Below, in pieces: positions 46,919 to 59,925 of a stretch of 64,000 nucleotides of DNA. The number at the start of each line of letters is the position of its first letter. Within the stretch, counting starts at the first letter, position 1. A program made the translations under genes and the position numbers. This DNA is from Aaosphaeria pasadenensis (taxonomy: Eukaryota; Ascomycota; Dothideomycetes; Pleosporales): assembly GCA_022813625.1 (NCBI GenBank), contig JAKLMB010000003.1:1674001-1738000 (forward strand). Reading direction: 5' to 3'. A model generated the notes under the pieces. That model was not told the origin of the DNA. It made no database searches and saw nothing but the letters and a program-made list of their open reading frames with translations.

Positions 46919-49753
46919 GATAGAATTTGGCCTAAATGCAAAGTTCAATCATTGGACCTGATGGGATGGCAAGATATCTTGATGGCAGTGAATTAATGCT
47001 AGCACAAAGCTCGCTTACTAATACATTCAAGAATGAGGTAGAACGTCAGAACGTGAAAGCGTGGTGACACTAGAGAACTAGCGCGTTTCGGCGCGTCTCC
47101 AACTGCCACTACACTTAACAACGTTGGCTTCCTCCCCAACTTCTAGCACAACCAAGTCTAATCACAATCACTTTCAACGCTTGCTGTTTAACAATTCAAT
47201 TCTATCCTCCAGTCACCGGCCTCGAATCACCAAACATCCTCCGAGACTTTCTGAGTACTGTCGATGATGGCGGGACAATCGCATATCTCTACCTCTCGCC
47301 TCTCCTCTCTCGCTATCATAAGCACCTTCTCATGCACGTCGCTTTCTTCACAGTAGCCGAGCCTTCCTTTCAATTCCAAATTGAAATGCCTTACAGCAGC
47401 TCTTGTATTTCTTAAGATTCGGCCAATGGCACACTCCCTGGCCTCTTAGCATGGTCTATCCGGAGTTCGTATGCCAACCAATCTGCCCTGATGGTAACGT
47501 CGGGTTGACTACATGAGTGGGAATGGTTCGGATCTTAACCCTAATCATCTTCTGGAATCTCCTCGCCAATCGCAAGGGGCAGCATCGCGGTCAAGTCGCC
47601 GGGCATCTGATTAGCCTAACCGTGGCTCGCCGCGCTTTCGAGCGCTGGACTTGCTGCAAATCGTGCAAAAGGATGTTCCGTGGTCCGGGAAGCTATGCTT
47701 TAATGGGTGTCTCATGTGCCTGTCGGGGCGTTAAAGTCCTCCTAAGAGGACCACGTCGATTCACTCATCTGGACACCAGACTCTGGTCATTATGGACAGT
47801 ATACAAACATCCGAGCGGTCCCGCTGTGGAGAAAATTGGTGGAAGGCGTCGGACACCTCGAATGAGGATCGTCTTTGGAATTATGCGCTGCTGTTAAAGT
47901 ATTGGAGCAACTCCCGAAGCTGTTTGGCAAGCTGCAACGCCTGGAATTGAAGAGAAAATGCACAATGGGTCACCATAGCACCTGGAAGATACCCGGAAGA
48001 GTAAGAAGAGCACGCCCTCGGTATCTATTGCCAAGCCAAACACTCGAACATACCACATCGTCTTCAAGATCCTTGGTCGTTGAGATTCACTCGTCGGAAA
48101 GGTGCTTATTGAACCTAGCGAAGTCTCAACGTCACGATGTTGGTATTGCGATTATGCTTTCAGCGTAATCTCGGCAGGACGTCACGCTCCGGATTCTAAA
48201 TCTGAAGGGTCACTCTCTCGATGTGGCATGGTAGATTACGCATCTTTGAACCGGGTACGCAGCGCTTTAAAGCCTTTCAGAATTTTGGAGTTACTTCAAG
48301 CTCTACAGTAAGTTATTCCGTGCGTCTCTCTCCTGGCACAGCGTCTCTGTGAACCTGCTTGCCACGGATCCCAACAAGGATGCAAATCCTAACCAATATT
48401 CCAACCCTGGCGTTTCTCCTCATATGTTTGGAAACCTGTGTCAAGGTATCTCACCATCAGACACTGTTGCTTCGGCAATGTCCGGCCAGTCGCGTTAATT
48501 GTCAGCCAGCATGTTCAGCATGCAGGTGAAGAGACGAGCGTCATTTCTATTTCACCAGAACAATACTTTGTTCTTGTCTCTGGCCATCTATCTACCTAGA
48601 TCACGCGGTTTTTGAGGATGTCCTTTGTCCGTATAGCATGCCCTCCAAACACGGAGCGGAAACAAAGACTAGTCTCAGAGAGCAATGCAGCCACAACCGG
48701 AGAGAGACGAGAGTATAGGTGTATGGGGTAGAGATGAGTGCGGTTGTTGTGCATAATCGATTAGGATCTTCTTGGAGCTGACATTGCAGGTGTTCGAACA
48801 TAAAGGTCTGGACGGAGAAGAGATGAGTGACGGCGGGCGGCTTGTGCCGAAGAGCAGCACGATTGCAGATCTACCATCCTGGCTGCCAATGGCGCTTTGT
48901 CTACATTTGTGCGGAAGATTGGAGAGGCGTCATATAAGAGCAAAGAGTTTTTGCCAACCGATCACTACGAAGGGGACACCTGTAATTGACGGAGGTTGGT
49001 GTTATGTTTGTATGGCTCAGCGTTGCGATGGGACCTCTCAAGAGTGAGTGTCAAGGTTTCGACCTGTCCATCAAGGCGATCTGCTATGCATGCGCCCAGC
49101 TTTATCAAGTATGGACTGTTTTTCCTAAGTGGATGGTTAGTGACAAGTAGGCTTCTCTTGTTTTGGCTTGCTCATAAGCATGGATGGGGGGAAGTGTCCA
49201 GAGGTCTGTTTGGAAGGTATGGCAACCTGCATGTTATGCTTGCTTGAAGGTGGGAGCATGTGATGGCGGGCATACTTGGTACTCTTTCAGGCCGTCCTTG
49301 GGGCGGCCGTTTCTTTTTATAAGTGAACCGTGTCCTGGAATTGGTACTACACTAACGAAGTATAGTTTTCTCCTCTATCGGCCTGTGACAAAATGGACGC
49401 CACGAGTGCAATGGATTCTTCAAGACTTGTGCATTCCTCCGTTGAAGAAAGAGAGACTTGAGGTCCATAGCAGGCTCTCGTATTCCGGGCATGTAACGGC
49501 TGGGATGACTCGATTGACTCACGATGCTTGGCACAATGACATCGCTATTTATCTTTAACAATCCCGCTTTTCAGCCCTCACTCTGAAGGACAATTTTTTG
49601 TATCACTACTCTTAACAATCATTCCATAGTCTCCTAAAAACATTGATTTCGTATTGCTAGCTATCATACCCACCTTCCGTATATGGCTCTGTAAACTACA
49701 CCATAAGCGCACTACCACCACTCTCAACACCAACGCCCACAACCACAACCACA
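46919..49753. other. 2.8-kb stretch with possible decayed gene
   Basis: No intact gene was found. Between about 47,510 and 48,320 several plus-strand segments in different frames read like protein (RALDLLQIVQKDVPWSGKL; AAVKVLEQLPKLFGKLQRLEL; RVRSALKPFRILELLQALQ), with stops and frame changes between them. This pattern is loosely like a broken F-box/leucine-rich gene. The assignment is weak. Confidence 0.3.
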
Positions 49754-50374
49754 ATGCCCCCCTACACCATCCACACCCTCCCAAAATCCCACCCCAACCC
49801 CTCCACCTGGACCCGCATTCTCGCCTCCCACAAGCACATCCGCCTGACATCGCTGCTCCTCTCCCCCTCCGCCTTCTCCTCCACCCACGCCCGCGAAGCA
49901 GCGTTCACGCACGAGGAATGGGATGCCAGGCTGCGTAACCCGCTCGCTGTTACGTTCGTCGCTGTCTCCTTGTCTACGGGTCGTGATGATGAGGAAGTCG
50001 TCGAGGATGAGGAGCCGGTCGTAAGGGGCGCAAATTGGATTGGCACGACAGTGCTTTACGGTCCCCTCGACGCCGCCACCACGCCAACGGAGGTTGCGGC
50101 TTCCGCGCCGGTGGTATTCGAGATCTTCGCGCTGTTCGTGCTACCGGAGGCGAGGGGCAAGGGCGTAGGGAGGGGTCTTGTGGCTGCGGCGGTGGAGTGC
50201 GCGAGGGGGGTTGCGAGGGAGAGGGGGGTGGAGGGGTTCGTGAGGATTGCGGCTGAGGGGGGGAATGAGAGGGCGATTGGGGTTTATGAGGGGTTGGGGT
50301 TTCGTAGGGAGGAGGTGGAAGAGGGTGGGGAAGGGGAAGGGGATGGGACTGTAAGGATGGTTGTTGGGGTTTAG
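49754..50374 (+). CDS. GNAT-family N-acetyltransferase
   Basis: Single exon, 206 aa. Motif A of the GNAT fold is FALFVLPEARGKGVGRGLVAAAVE (acetyl-CoA pyrophosphate loop RGKGVG), and motif B is NERAIGVYEGLGF. The middle has an acidic loop (DDEEVVEDEEP). It transfers acetyl from acetyl-CoA to an amine; the substrate is not predictable. Codons in the second half are very G-rich (runs of GAGGGG), unlike its neighbours, possibly from local repeat expansion. It converges with the GPATCH1-like gene with about 115 bp between stops. Confidence 0.85.
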   Translation: MPPYTIHTLPKSHPNPSTWTRILASHKHIRLTSLLLSPSAFSSTHAREAAFTHEEWDARLRNPLAVTFVAVSLSTGRDDEEVVEDEEPVVRGANWIGTTVLYGPLDAATTPTEVAASAPVVFEIFALFVLPEARGKGVGRGLVAAAVECARGVARERGVEGFVRIAAEGGNERAIGVYEGLGFRREEVEEGGEGEGDGTVRMVVGV

Positions 50375-50491
50375 GGAGTACTGTGGTCAGGGTTCACTTT
50401 GGAAAGGATTTGTTATTTGAGTATGGAATATACGGAGTACTGGTTTGGGATTAATCTCTCCTTTATCTCATATGGTGGAGCTATATAGGTT

Positions 50492-52643
50492 TCACTCGTC
50501 GTCATCGTCATCATCGCCGAATATAGACTTGAAGACATCTTCTGGGGCGCGCTCCTGGGTGAGTGCCTCATTGCTCTCGACATCCACCGTAGCATGCTCT
50601 TTGACAGCCACCGCCGCCACAGGTTTTGGTTGCGTCATCCAGTCAGGACGTTGCAATGCTGGACCTTGGGTCGATAGCTCTCGCATCATGCTGTCGAGAG
50701 CGGCTTTCGAAACCGCCTGCTGAGTTTTCGACGTGTTCTCGGCGGTAAACTCCGCACTGAACGGCACGTCTGGCGGTGGCTTGACGTTGAACCGTTTGCA
50801 TAGCAGTCGGGATGGAAGGAAAGGTATCACGGTCCGGGTCATCGCACCGTACATTCCGAGCTTCGCCGCGCTCTCTGCCGGGTCTTCGGCCTTTGGTGTT
50901 GGCTTGTGCAGGAGGTTTGTTCCGGTGGTGTCTCCCGTTGCTGTTGTAGAGGTGCTTGAAGAAGTGAATCGCGACGCCATGATTCCACTTGTCGGTTTGA
51001 AGACTTGGGCTGCGTGTGCGAATTCCTGCATTTCCTTGACCCAGTCTGATACCGACGCTCCAGGTGCTTTCTCGGGAAGGTCTTGTTTTAGGCCGGATTT
51101 GAGCTCGAGGAAGTTGATGTATCGCGTCCGTTTACTGGGGTCTTCTGCGTATGGCATCCATCCTGTCGCTCCCTTGGCCAGAGCACCAGCAGCGGTGGAC
51201 TTGTCGAGGACGGGAACGAAACTCCATAAATCTTTTCGACCTTCGTTCTCTGATCCTGCGGGCGCGGATTCACCTAAGCCTTGGGGTAGATTTGTTTTGC
51301 CGGTCAGAGCGGCGATGCGATCGCGATTCTCTTTCGATATAAAATCAAAGACGGATTTTCCTGGTAAAGGAGTTTCGCCTAGCAGATCCGCTCGAGCTTT
51401 CGAATCGAGAGTAGACGCTTTGGCCGCATCCACAATAGATTGAAAGGCGGTAGCATCTGTTTCATTGCCAACCTTCTTCGATGATTTCCAGTCCGCGGGG
51501 ATCTTCGGTGGTGGGTAGTGGGGCTTGCTTGGTATGACAACTTGTATCGCGAACACAAAACCTCTCAATGGAGGCTTTCCGTCATTTGGTGGTCTAAAGC
51601 TTAACGAGGTTGTTGTGCTGGGAGCCTCCTTCTTCGAAACGAAGACATGTCTCTCGCCACCGGGTTTGCTGAACTTGCTTGGCTTCTTTGCTTTCTTGTC
51701 TTTTCCTATAGTTCGCTTGAGCGATATCTTTGGCCCAAGCTCATATGGGTCCTCATCGTCAGAGCCTGTGTCATTCAGTACACCCACACCGAATGAGCTC
51801 TTCTTCACGGAAGGCTTCTTCGGTCCAAGGGCCCTTTTGGTGCTGTCCAAGAAAGGTAGAGCCAGACCCGGTCTCTCATCCTCATCCTCATCCTCAGCGG
51901 TCTTCGTCGAAAGGCGTGCTTCAGATTCAAATCCAAGTCCTTTGCGAGAATTCTCAGATGTTATGGTCACGGTCTTGACATCTGCTGGCGCGAACAGGTG
52001 GCGTTCGGAGCTGTCCTTTGGATCATGACCATCACCCAGACGTGCTTCTCGTCTGATCTTACGTCCTATACCTTGTCGTTGCCGCCATCCCATCTTTTGA
52101 ATTATCTTCACTCCTATAGTCTCCTCGCCGACGTTGAACAGCGCGGAGAACTGGTCCTGAGGACCAGATTGCTTACCAGAGTCACCTATGCTGGAGAACC
52201 CTTGCGTAGTTGAAAGTTGACGGGATTCTGCAGCCTGGGCCAAATCCTCTTCATCCATGAAGTCTTCCGGGCGTTGTCCGGCAGGTTTGGGCTGATCCTT
52301 GTTGCGATTTGATCGCGACGACACAAAGGCCTTTGGAGTCCATCCTTCCTTGGAGCCGACGGTATTGAAATAGCTGGACAAGTCAAGAAAAATGATCGAT
52401 CCCATGATTGGTTTATCAGACTTACCCTGCACTGAAGCCTCCTGTGAAGGCACCGTGCAGTCTCCTGCGGCCCCGTTCATCGGTCACGGTTTGCTTCCAG
52501 ACGGGGACGAAGGCTCCGTCGTCTCCATCGTCCAGAGAAGGTAATTCAGTTCCTAGTTTGATGGTCTTGGATGCTACATCGATGCCGCGGGTTCGCTTTT
52601 GCGACCCGGCAGGGGAGACTGCACGAGGGCGTTTGTACGCCAT
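50492..52643 (-). CDS. GPATCH1-like G-patch splicing factor
   Basis: Exons 52643-52426 and 52373-50492 give 699 aa. The N-terminal block [25 protein letters not shown], interrupted by the intron, is the DUF1604 signature that precedes the G-patch in GPATCH1/TOUGH proteins. The G-patch itself is IGVKIIQKMGWRQRQGIGRK (about 160-180). Conserved LPPKIPADWKSSKK-like and FEFISKENRDRI-like blocks follow, and the C-terminus is acidic (GDDDDDDE). Family members join the spliceosome with a DEAH helicase. The start at 52643 gives MAYKRPRAVSPAG. Confidence 0.9.
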
Positions 52644-54750
52644 TGAGCTAGAGCAATATTTGCCTTCCTCCTCCAGGCTACTTTACGCTGGCATAGACAC
52701 GATCAATGAAAAGGTCTACTTATCCAACTATCCATTTGTTTCTGGAAAGAATTCTTAGGCGTGCGACGATCCCGAAATGGAGATGCGCGTTAATCTTGAG
52801 TAGTGATCGTGTTGAGTGCAAGTTGCATGGGAGAGTCCTCGGAAGGATGCTGACTAAGTTTTGGGGGCCGCCATTGGCCAATCAGGAGTCTTCGAAATCT
52901 CTCCGGGTTGAAGATACCTGATAAGGTACTGTAGTCCCTACGCAGTACTCTCAATGAATAGTTGGTGGATTGGACGATCTTTGCAGAGGTCGAAGGGACG
53001 ATATCGCAATGAAGAGAGCAAATTGGAATATAGGGAATATCCCGGCTGGTGATGATATCGTGGCAAGATCGCAGATAGAGTAGCAGAGAGATGGATGGCG
53101 ATGGTTGATTGGGTGTCCGAATTAGCCTACGAGTGCAGTGTACCAACACCGGCAACCTGGGCAGTGCGTGCAGGGCAACGTTCAGCATTTATTAGCATCT
53201 GGGTTGGACACGGTATGACATGGTATGACACGATAATGTAATGGTATTGCAAGGCACGGATGGCATTCTGCTCGTCCATCTACCTACGGGTAGGCATTGG
53301 ACAGGCGTGCGAAATTTGGAAGACCCTGAATACACTAAACGGGCACAACCGTCGACGGACACGCCGCCGGACAGTACGACGGACAATGAAAACAAACGGG
53401 TGAGCATTTAGGTGTTACAGGTACGTTGACCTCGACCGCTTACTGAGCTCTAGATGGGGGCGCTATTAGTCCGGAGCGATGTTGTTTGGCTGACGGCGTA
53501 AATAGATATCCTCAAACGCATCGTATGTACTGGTAAGGCACATCGGGGTGAGTACGAGTCGATTGTTGATCCATAGAGAAGAACGGGTCATTGCCATGGT
53601 ATACAAATTATAATTAGTACCGCAAGTCTATCAAACTGACGTAGGCATAGTTGGCAGAGGATGAGAGACATCCTTCGACCAGCTATTCCTATGATAATCC
53701 ATTATGAGGGTATTCACATGATAGTACTCCGTAGTACATAGGTAGATACGGATACCCACCAGGCCATCTTCTTATGCTTTTTGTAGTTAGAGGGACGGTT
53801 AGATGATTTAGATGAGTTAACTACGAGGTAGCCGACTACGAGAACTACTCCGTCACTAGCAGGATGAATTCTGGGGACCTGCTGTGTGCCTGACATATGT
53901 ACGAGGTATGAGTGTTATTCCAGGCAAATTCAGTTGTGTTCGCCCAGCGCCAGCCAGATTAGAGATCCCCCTCCGCTGCGTCATCGGGAATTGCCAACAC
54001 ACGGCATAACTGCCCGTAAGATGTAACTTTGGTAACAGCCTTGCCCGCTTGTGTACTATGTACGAATTGAAGCTACACACATGCTGGCAATGGCGTCTGG
54101 CGCATATGCAGCTGGCAGTCCTCGTACCAGTAACAAATAATTACGGTACCAGTAACGAACGGTCCTCGTAGCAAAACGATAATCATTTCAGCCCGTCGCA
54201 CTCCCTACATAATTGCCTCGCCTGGTTCCTGCCCTTGCCCATCCCATCCCATCCCATACCCTGCCCTGCCCTGTCCTGCCCTGCCTTGCGTTGCCTTACT
54301 TACTTACCTTGCCACTCCATCACCAAAATATCTGACGATTCTGTTCTCGAGTCACATTTCGTTACTGCCTGCCCCTCGTGTAAACAGATAATTGCTGACT
54401 GGTTGAAAAATATTACTCCAAAGGAGTCATTACCCTACTACTCACTGGCCTTGGATGTCCAGGGCCACCGTCATTCATCGTTGATCATTTCATCGTACAC
54501 CCCAACTCACTTCCCCAACCTCGCCCGTCTGCCAAGTTCGGGTTCACGACGATTGCGACCGCCCCCCTTTAGCTTAGGCCTGGCTCTCTTCCCGCGTCAG
54601 CAGCAACCACATCATCGTTCATCACCTTGTCCCGATATATCTTCATCCTACATCCACCTCGCACGCCGTGGCCGCGCTCCACCATAGCCATTGTCGCGAC
54701 AGCAGAGCTTGCCGCTGCAAACTGCGCTTTGACGGCGGCCCCACCCCATA
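52644..54750. other. divergent intergenic stretch, GPATCH1-like / Kin1
   Basis: 2.1 kb without a recognised coding region. It holds two promoters, and a long, CT-rich leader precedes the kinase gene. Short direct repeats of GTACCAGTAAC occur at 54124 and 54146. Confidence 0.5.
54230..54312 (+). repeat. pyrimidine-rich microsatellite
   Basis: Serial pentamers CATCC then CTGCC, ending in TTAC tetramers. It lies about 440-520 bp upstream of the Kin1 start codon and may be part of its CT-rich promoter or leader. Confidence 0.8.
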
Positions 54751-57700
54751 ATGTCCACCACTGCCCCCCAATCGCCGGCAGCCGTCGTGCGCAAGCAGCA
54801 ACAACTGCAGCAGCAACAGCCGTCACAACAGCAACAGCAACCGCATCAACCTCCACCGCCTTCTTCTGATCGTCCGCATCGCTCCCAATCGACTACTACC
54901 CGTCCCAGTGCACACCACTCGTCCTCCTCCCACGGCCGCCAACAGCCGCCTGCAAACCTCGCCGGCGTAGCTCGCCGCGACTTTGAGCAATCTAACGTCG
55001 CCAGCTCCCCTTCCAACCGACGCAGCTCTTCGAGGGACAGAACAGCACCTCCTCCCTCGCGCACCGAATCATCCACCAAGAGGGGCCACACCCGTTATGC
55101 TTCTGACGCGTCAACAGCATCAGCCATGCCCATCAACGGCGTAGCTAACGATAACGCGAGGCCAGGCATGGCCGCCGGTGCCACCACCAAACGAAGAACA
55201 ACCATCACCGCCCCCACCACAGGACAATGGTCGCTCGGAAAAACCATTGGCGCCGGAAGCATGGGTAAGGTGAAGCTGGCGAAGAATGTTGCAACGGGAG
55301 AACAGGTACGAATATCTTGCTGTACCCCAAAGCACCCTCTATACTAGAGAACCCGACATGGCGACTGCTGCCGCCCACTCCTTATTGTACTATGATGCTG
55401 ACTGTTCACCTGTAGGTTGCCGTCAAAATTGTTCCCCGCCATTCTACCGACCAGCACCACAGCCAAGCTGATCGGGAACGAGCTGATCACTCCAAAGAGA
55501 TACGAACCGCAAGAGAGGCTGCTATCGTCTGCCTCCTGAATCATCCGTACATTTGTGGCATGCGAGACGTGGTCAGGACCAACTACCACTGGTACATGCT
55601 TTGCGAGTACGTCAATGGCGGACAGATGCTCGACTACATCATCTCTCATGGCCGGCTCAAGGAGAAGCAAGCACGCAAGTTTGCACGCCAAATAGCTAGC
55701 GCTCTTGACTATTGTCACCGCAACAGTATCGTCCATCGTGATCTGAAGATCGAGAACATTTTAATCAGCAAAACTGGAGATATAAAGATCATTGATTTTG
55801 GTCTGAGCAACCTGTTCTCCCCCCGAAATCAATTGAAAACCTTCTGCGGCAGTCTGTATTTCGCCGCGCCTGAGTTGCTCCAAGCAAAACAATATACTGG
55901 TCCAGAGGTTGATGTATGGAGTTTTGGCATCGTTCTATACGTACTCGTTTGCGGAAAAGTGCCTTTCGACGACCAGAGCATGCCCCAACTGCATGCGAAA
56001 ATCAAGAAGGGTCATGTAGATTACCCTCCTTGGCTGTCTGCAGGTATGTTACTCAACGAGGCTCTTGTTTCTTTGCTTTTTTCACTAATTCGCGTACAGA
56101 ATGCCGTGGCTTGATCCATCGCATGTTGCAGACCGACCCCTCTCAACGTATTACCCTGGGCGAGATCATGAATCACCCTTGGTTAATCAAAGGATTTAAT
56201 AGTCCACCGGAGAACTACCTGCCCCACCGTGAACCTCTGCAGCTACCGCTCGATCAAGAAATCATCGATAAGATGACAGGCTTTGACTTCGGTACCTCGG
56301 AATATATCAACACTCAGCTTACGAATGTCCTCCAATCCGACGAATATCAGCGCGCTGTCCGTATTGCTGCCAGAAGAACGACGGTGCAGACGCCCGAAGC
56401 AGAGAAGAAGAGGGGGATGTTCGATTTTTACAAACGACGGAACTCAATATCCAGTAGGGAACAGTTATCGGCAAGCTCTTCCGAGGACATTCAACGAGGG
56501 CTTGATCCACTCAACGCGTTCAGCCCTCTCATATCTGTATATTTCCTGGTGCGCGAGAAGAGGGACAGAGAGCTGCTAGAGGCTAATCCAGGCGCTACCG
56601 CGATGCCCCAAAGCCCTGGCGAGAAACCGCTCAAAATGCCCGATCTGCCGGCTCCAGAAGCTGCTTACACCAATACATCAACCTACGAGATGGCTGGAGA
56701 GAAGCCAACTGGCGGACGATCTCGGCCAAGGGCGAGGACCCATGGCGAAGACGAGGTAACGGAAGGATTGCAAAGACTCAACTTGAACGTCGCCCCAGGA
56801 GCCGCGTCGCCATCGATAATAACTCCACCCACTGAGCAGCCTGTGCCCAAGAAGGAAAGTGCTGCTGCTGGTCTCCTTCGACGATTCAGCACGAGAAAGC
56901 ACCGGAACCCAGAACGTGAACATCGCGAGGCTCCCCCAACGCCGTCGCTCAATGTTTCTGGCCCGACTGAATCAACGAATGTGCCACGCAAGAGTTTCAG
57001 TGTGAGAAGAACGCGTGAGAAGGGGACCCAGTCATCCTCCCACTTGCAACCGAGCGAATCTCACCAACCCGAACTGCTGTCCCCTCCCCCTGCTGAGAAC
57101 AGTGCTACTCGAAAGTTGAAGGCACTCGGCCGTTCGACTAGCGTCAACAGCGCCGACCTTCGACGGCGTCTCAGTCGGCGTGGAAGGTCGTCTGAAGACC
57201 CCGGACACCCTCCACCAACAAGCGGATCAGACAGATCTGCGTTAAGCACAGAAAAAGCCATCCCTGACGGTCCTTCCGAAGATTTGCAAGCGAGCCCACG
57301 GCGGGTTCCTGCGTCTCGCGCAAAATCCCTAGGACATGCCAGAAGGGAAAGCATACAGGCACGAAGAGCGCGAAGAGAGCAGGCTAAAGAGTCAAATGTT
57401 CCAGAAGAAACTGATGCGGAGCTTGCTGAAAGTCACGCGGAGGCGAGCCGTAGCCCTGATCAAGTCAAACCAGTCTTCCTTAAAGGGCTGTTCAGTGTTT
57501 CGACTACAAGCAACAAGCCTCTCTCATTCATTCAATCCGATATCATACGCGTTCTGGACCAATTTGGTGTCACTTTCACTGAGATCAAGGGTGGATTTAA
57601 ATGTCGACATGCGCCAAGTATCGGTTCTGATGCAGGCATCGATTCGCCATCATCTTCCCAACCGCCGCATAGCAGCCACAAACGGCGCATCAGTTTTGGA

Positions 57701-58054
57701 GGCTTCAATCGCGACAGAGACGACTTTAGGGAACAGCACCGCACGCCTCAGACACCAAAGTCTGGAAAGCAACGCCCTTCTCCCGCTGATCGTAGCTACA
57801 CAAACACTGACGATTCTGATGAGAGCGAAAGTAGAGACGAAAGACGGCCGCGCACCGCAAGGCAAGTTGCAGCCGGAGAAACTTCGACCCAAGTACAGAC
57901 AGATCTTGGGACAAGCATGGTACTAGTTTTTGAAATCCTGATTGTAAAAGTGCCTCTTTTGCAACTGCATGGTATTCAATTCAAGAAGGTGGATGGAGGA
58001 ACATGGCAGTACAAGAACATGGCACAGAGGATCCTTGCGGATTTGCGATTGTAG
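54751..58054 (+). CDS. KIN1: Kin1/Kin2-type (MARK/PAR-1 family) Ser/Thr protein kinase
   Basis: Exons 54751-55305, 55416-56043 and 56100-58054 give 1045 aa. A Gln/Ser-rich N-terminus leads to the kinase domain (about 160-440): glycine loop GAGSMGKVKLA, VAVK lysine, HRDLKIEN, DFGLSN, activation-loop LKTFCGSLYFAAPE (the LKB1-site Thr type) and HPWLIKGF. A long disordered region precedes the C-terminal KA1 domain (IIRVLDQFGVTFTEIKGGFKC ... VPLLQLHGIQFKKVDGGTWQYKNM), which binds acidic lipids at the plasma membrane. Kin1 controls polarity, exocytosis, septation and the ER stress response in yeasts and hyphal growth in filamentous fungi. Confidence 0.95.
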
Positions 58055-58301
58055 AGCGTGGCGTTCTCGGTTCTTTTACATGTAGTACACAGAATAGTTC
58101 GTTCGTGGAGGCCTCCCCGCAGGACAGTAGCTCGTGCGGATAATTGCATCGTGGGGTTTCTTGCTCTCATCTTCAAGCGGAAAGATACAACTCTGAACTA
58201 CCTTCACTTACGATTAACAAATTTTTAAAATTCCGGAAAGAAAGTTTCATTTCAAGTGATGATTGCGTGAATGTTACGTTTGCCAAAGTGAAAAGGCCGT
58301 T

Positions 58302-58335
58302 CTATTAATACCTAGGTACCTATTAGTACCTAGGT
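58302..58335 (+). repeat. 16-bp direct repeat with palindromic CCTAGG core
   Basis: CTATTAATACCTAGGT (58302-58317) is followed by CTATTAGTACCTAGGT (58320-58335), one mismatch, 18-bp period. It lies between the Kin1 stop and the CAF40 start. Confidence 0.7.
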
Positions 58336-58648
58336 CCTTGTTGGTTTGATGTTGTGTACCTGAGTGAAAAGAGTAGGCTGCCGCTGCACTGATCCAATAG
58401 GCAAAGTGTCTTGGCGGAGTAGACGCACGGACGCGTGGGGCTCAACTCGGCGATCTACTGTTTCGACTTCACTACACAGTACATAACTGAAGTGAAGGCC
58501 AGCGCAACGGCTATATATTCCCCCACCACGAGTCGCCCTCCTCCTTCTCCCCTTCTCTTTCTCCATTGTCAACTCCGCCGACTCAGCAAGGTAATATATT
58601 ATTGCCGCCACCCTCTTGAATGCGTCTTGCTAATGAGAGTTCAGTTCC

Positions 58649-59925
58649 ATGATGCAACCTTACCTCCATCAACAGCAGTTCCACACCGAGTGGCCGCAGG
58701 GTCACCAGCAGCACCACGCTGCACAGCATGCGCAACAACAAGCCCAAGTCCACGCCCAGGCACAGGCTGCTGCCGCTGCCGCCGCGGTCGCCCAGCAACA
58801 ACACTATAACCGCATCGCGGGCAACAACGGAATCAATATTCCAGGATCGAGCTCGATCCCGCGCGGCCCAGCCAACGATATCGGTCAGCTCACAGCGGAG
58901 CCTGGGATCTCGGAGGACAGCCGTCGTGTGCTCGAATGGATTGCTCAGCTTATGAAGACGACTACACGCGAGACCGCGCTGCTAGAACTAAGCAAGAAGC
59001 GCGAGCAGGTTCCGGAGCTTGCGCTGATTCTCTGGCATTCTTTCGGTCTGTTTACTTGAGCCTACGCATGAGATCCTCACTGACTTGCTACAGGTGTCAT
59101 GGCTTCGCTTTTGCAGGAGATCATCTCTGTCTACCCGCTCCTTAACCCTTCGCAGTTGACGGCCGCCGCTTCGAACCGCGTCTGCAATGCTCTTGCTTTA
59201 CTTCAATGTGTTGCCTCCCACACGGAAACGCGAGGTCTCTTTCTCAGTGGTAGGTAGCTCGTTACTTTGTGCCCGTTTTCCGCACTCCCTCACAATACGT
59301 GACTGACTGTTTAGCCCACATTCCACTGTTCCTATATCCGTTCCTCAACACAACTTCGAAGTCGCGCCCATTCGAATATCTCCGTCTCACTTCACTCGGA
59401 GTTATTGGTGCCCTTGTGAAGAATGATTCATCCGAAGTCATCAACTTTCTTCTGACCACAGAGATCATCCCGTTGTGCCTGCGCATTATGGAGACTGGTT
59501 CTGAGCTCAGCAAGACCGTAGCTATCTTCATCGTTCAGAAGATCTTGCTAGACGACATTGGCCTCGCATACATTTGCCAGACTTATGAGCGCTTCTATGC
59601 TGTTGGAACGGTGCTCAGCAATATGGTCAACCAGCTTGTTGAGCAGCAGACTGTTCGTTTGCTTAAGCACGTTGTTCGCTGCTTCCTTCGGTGAGTTTGC
59701 TCGACTAAGAACGATTCATGCATTCCTCTAACCATCAGTAGACTCAGCGACAACGCTCGCGCCCGCGAAGCACTCCGCCAGTGTCTTCCAGAACCTCTCC
59801 GAGACGCCACTTTCTCCTCCGTTCTTCGCGATGATGCCGCCACAAAGCGATGCCTCGCTCAGCTCCTCATCAACCTCTCGGACAACGTGGTCGAGCCTCA
59901 GAGCAACCAGTTACAACTTCACTGA
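58649..59925 (+). CDS. CAF40: CCR4-NOT complex subunit CAF40/Rcd1 (CNOT9)
   Basis: Exons 58649-59045, 59094-59249, 59315-59690 and 59742-59925 give 370 aa. A Gln/His/Ala-rich N-terminus (about 1-85) is followed by the armadillo-repeat Rcd1 domain: REQVPELALILWHSFGVMASLLQEIISVYPLL, YPFLNTTSKSRPFEYLRLTSLGVIGALVKND, LLTTEIIPLCLRIMETGSELSKTVAIFIVQKILLDD and LSDNARAREALRQCLP. This domain scaffolds the mRNA deadenylation complex. It is one of the most conserved proteins in the window. Only the N-terminal low-complexity part is variable. Confidence 0.96.
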
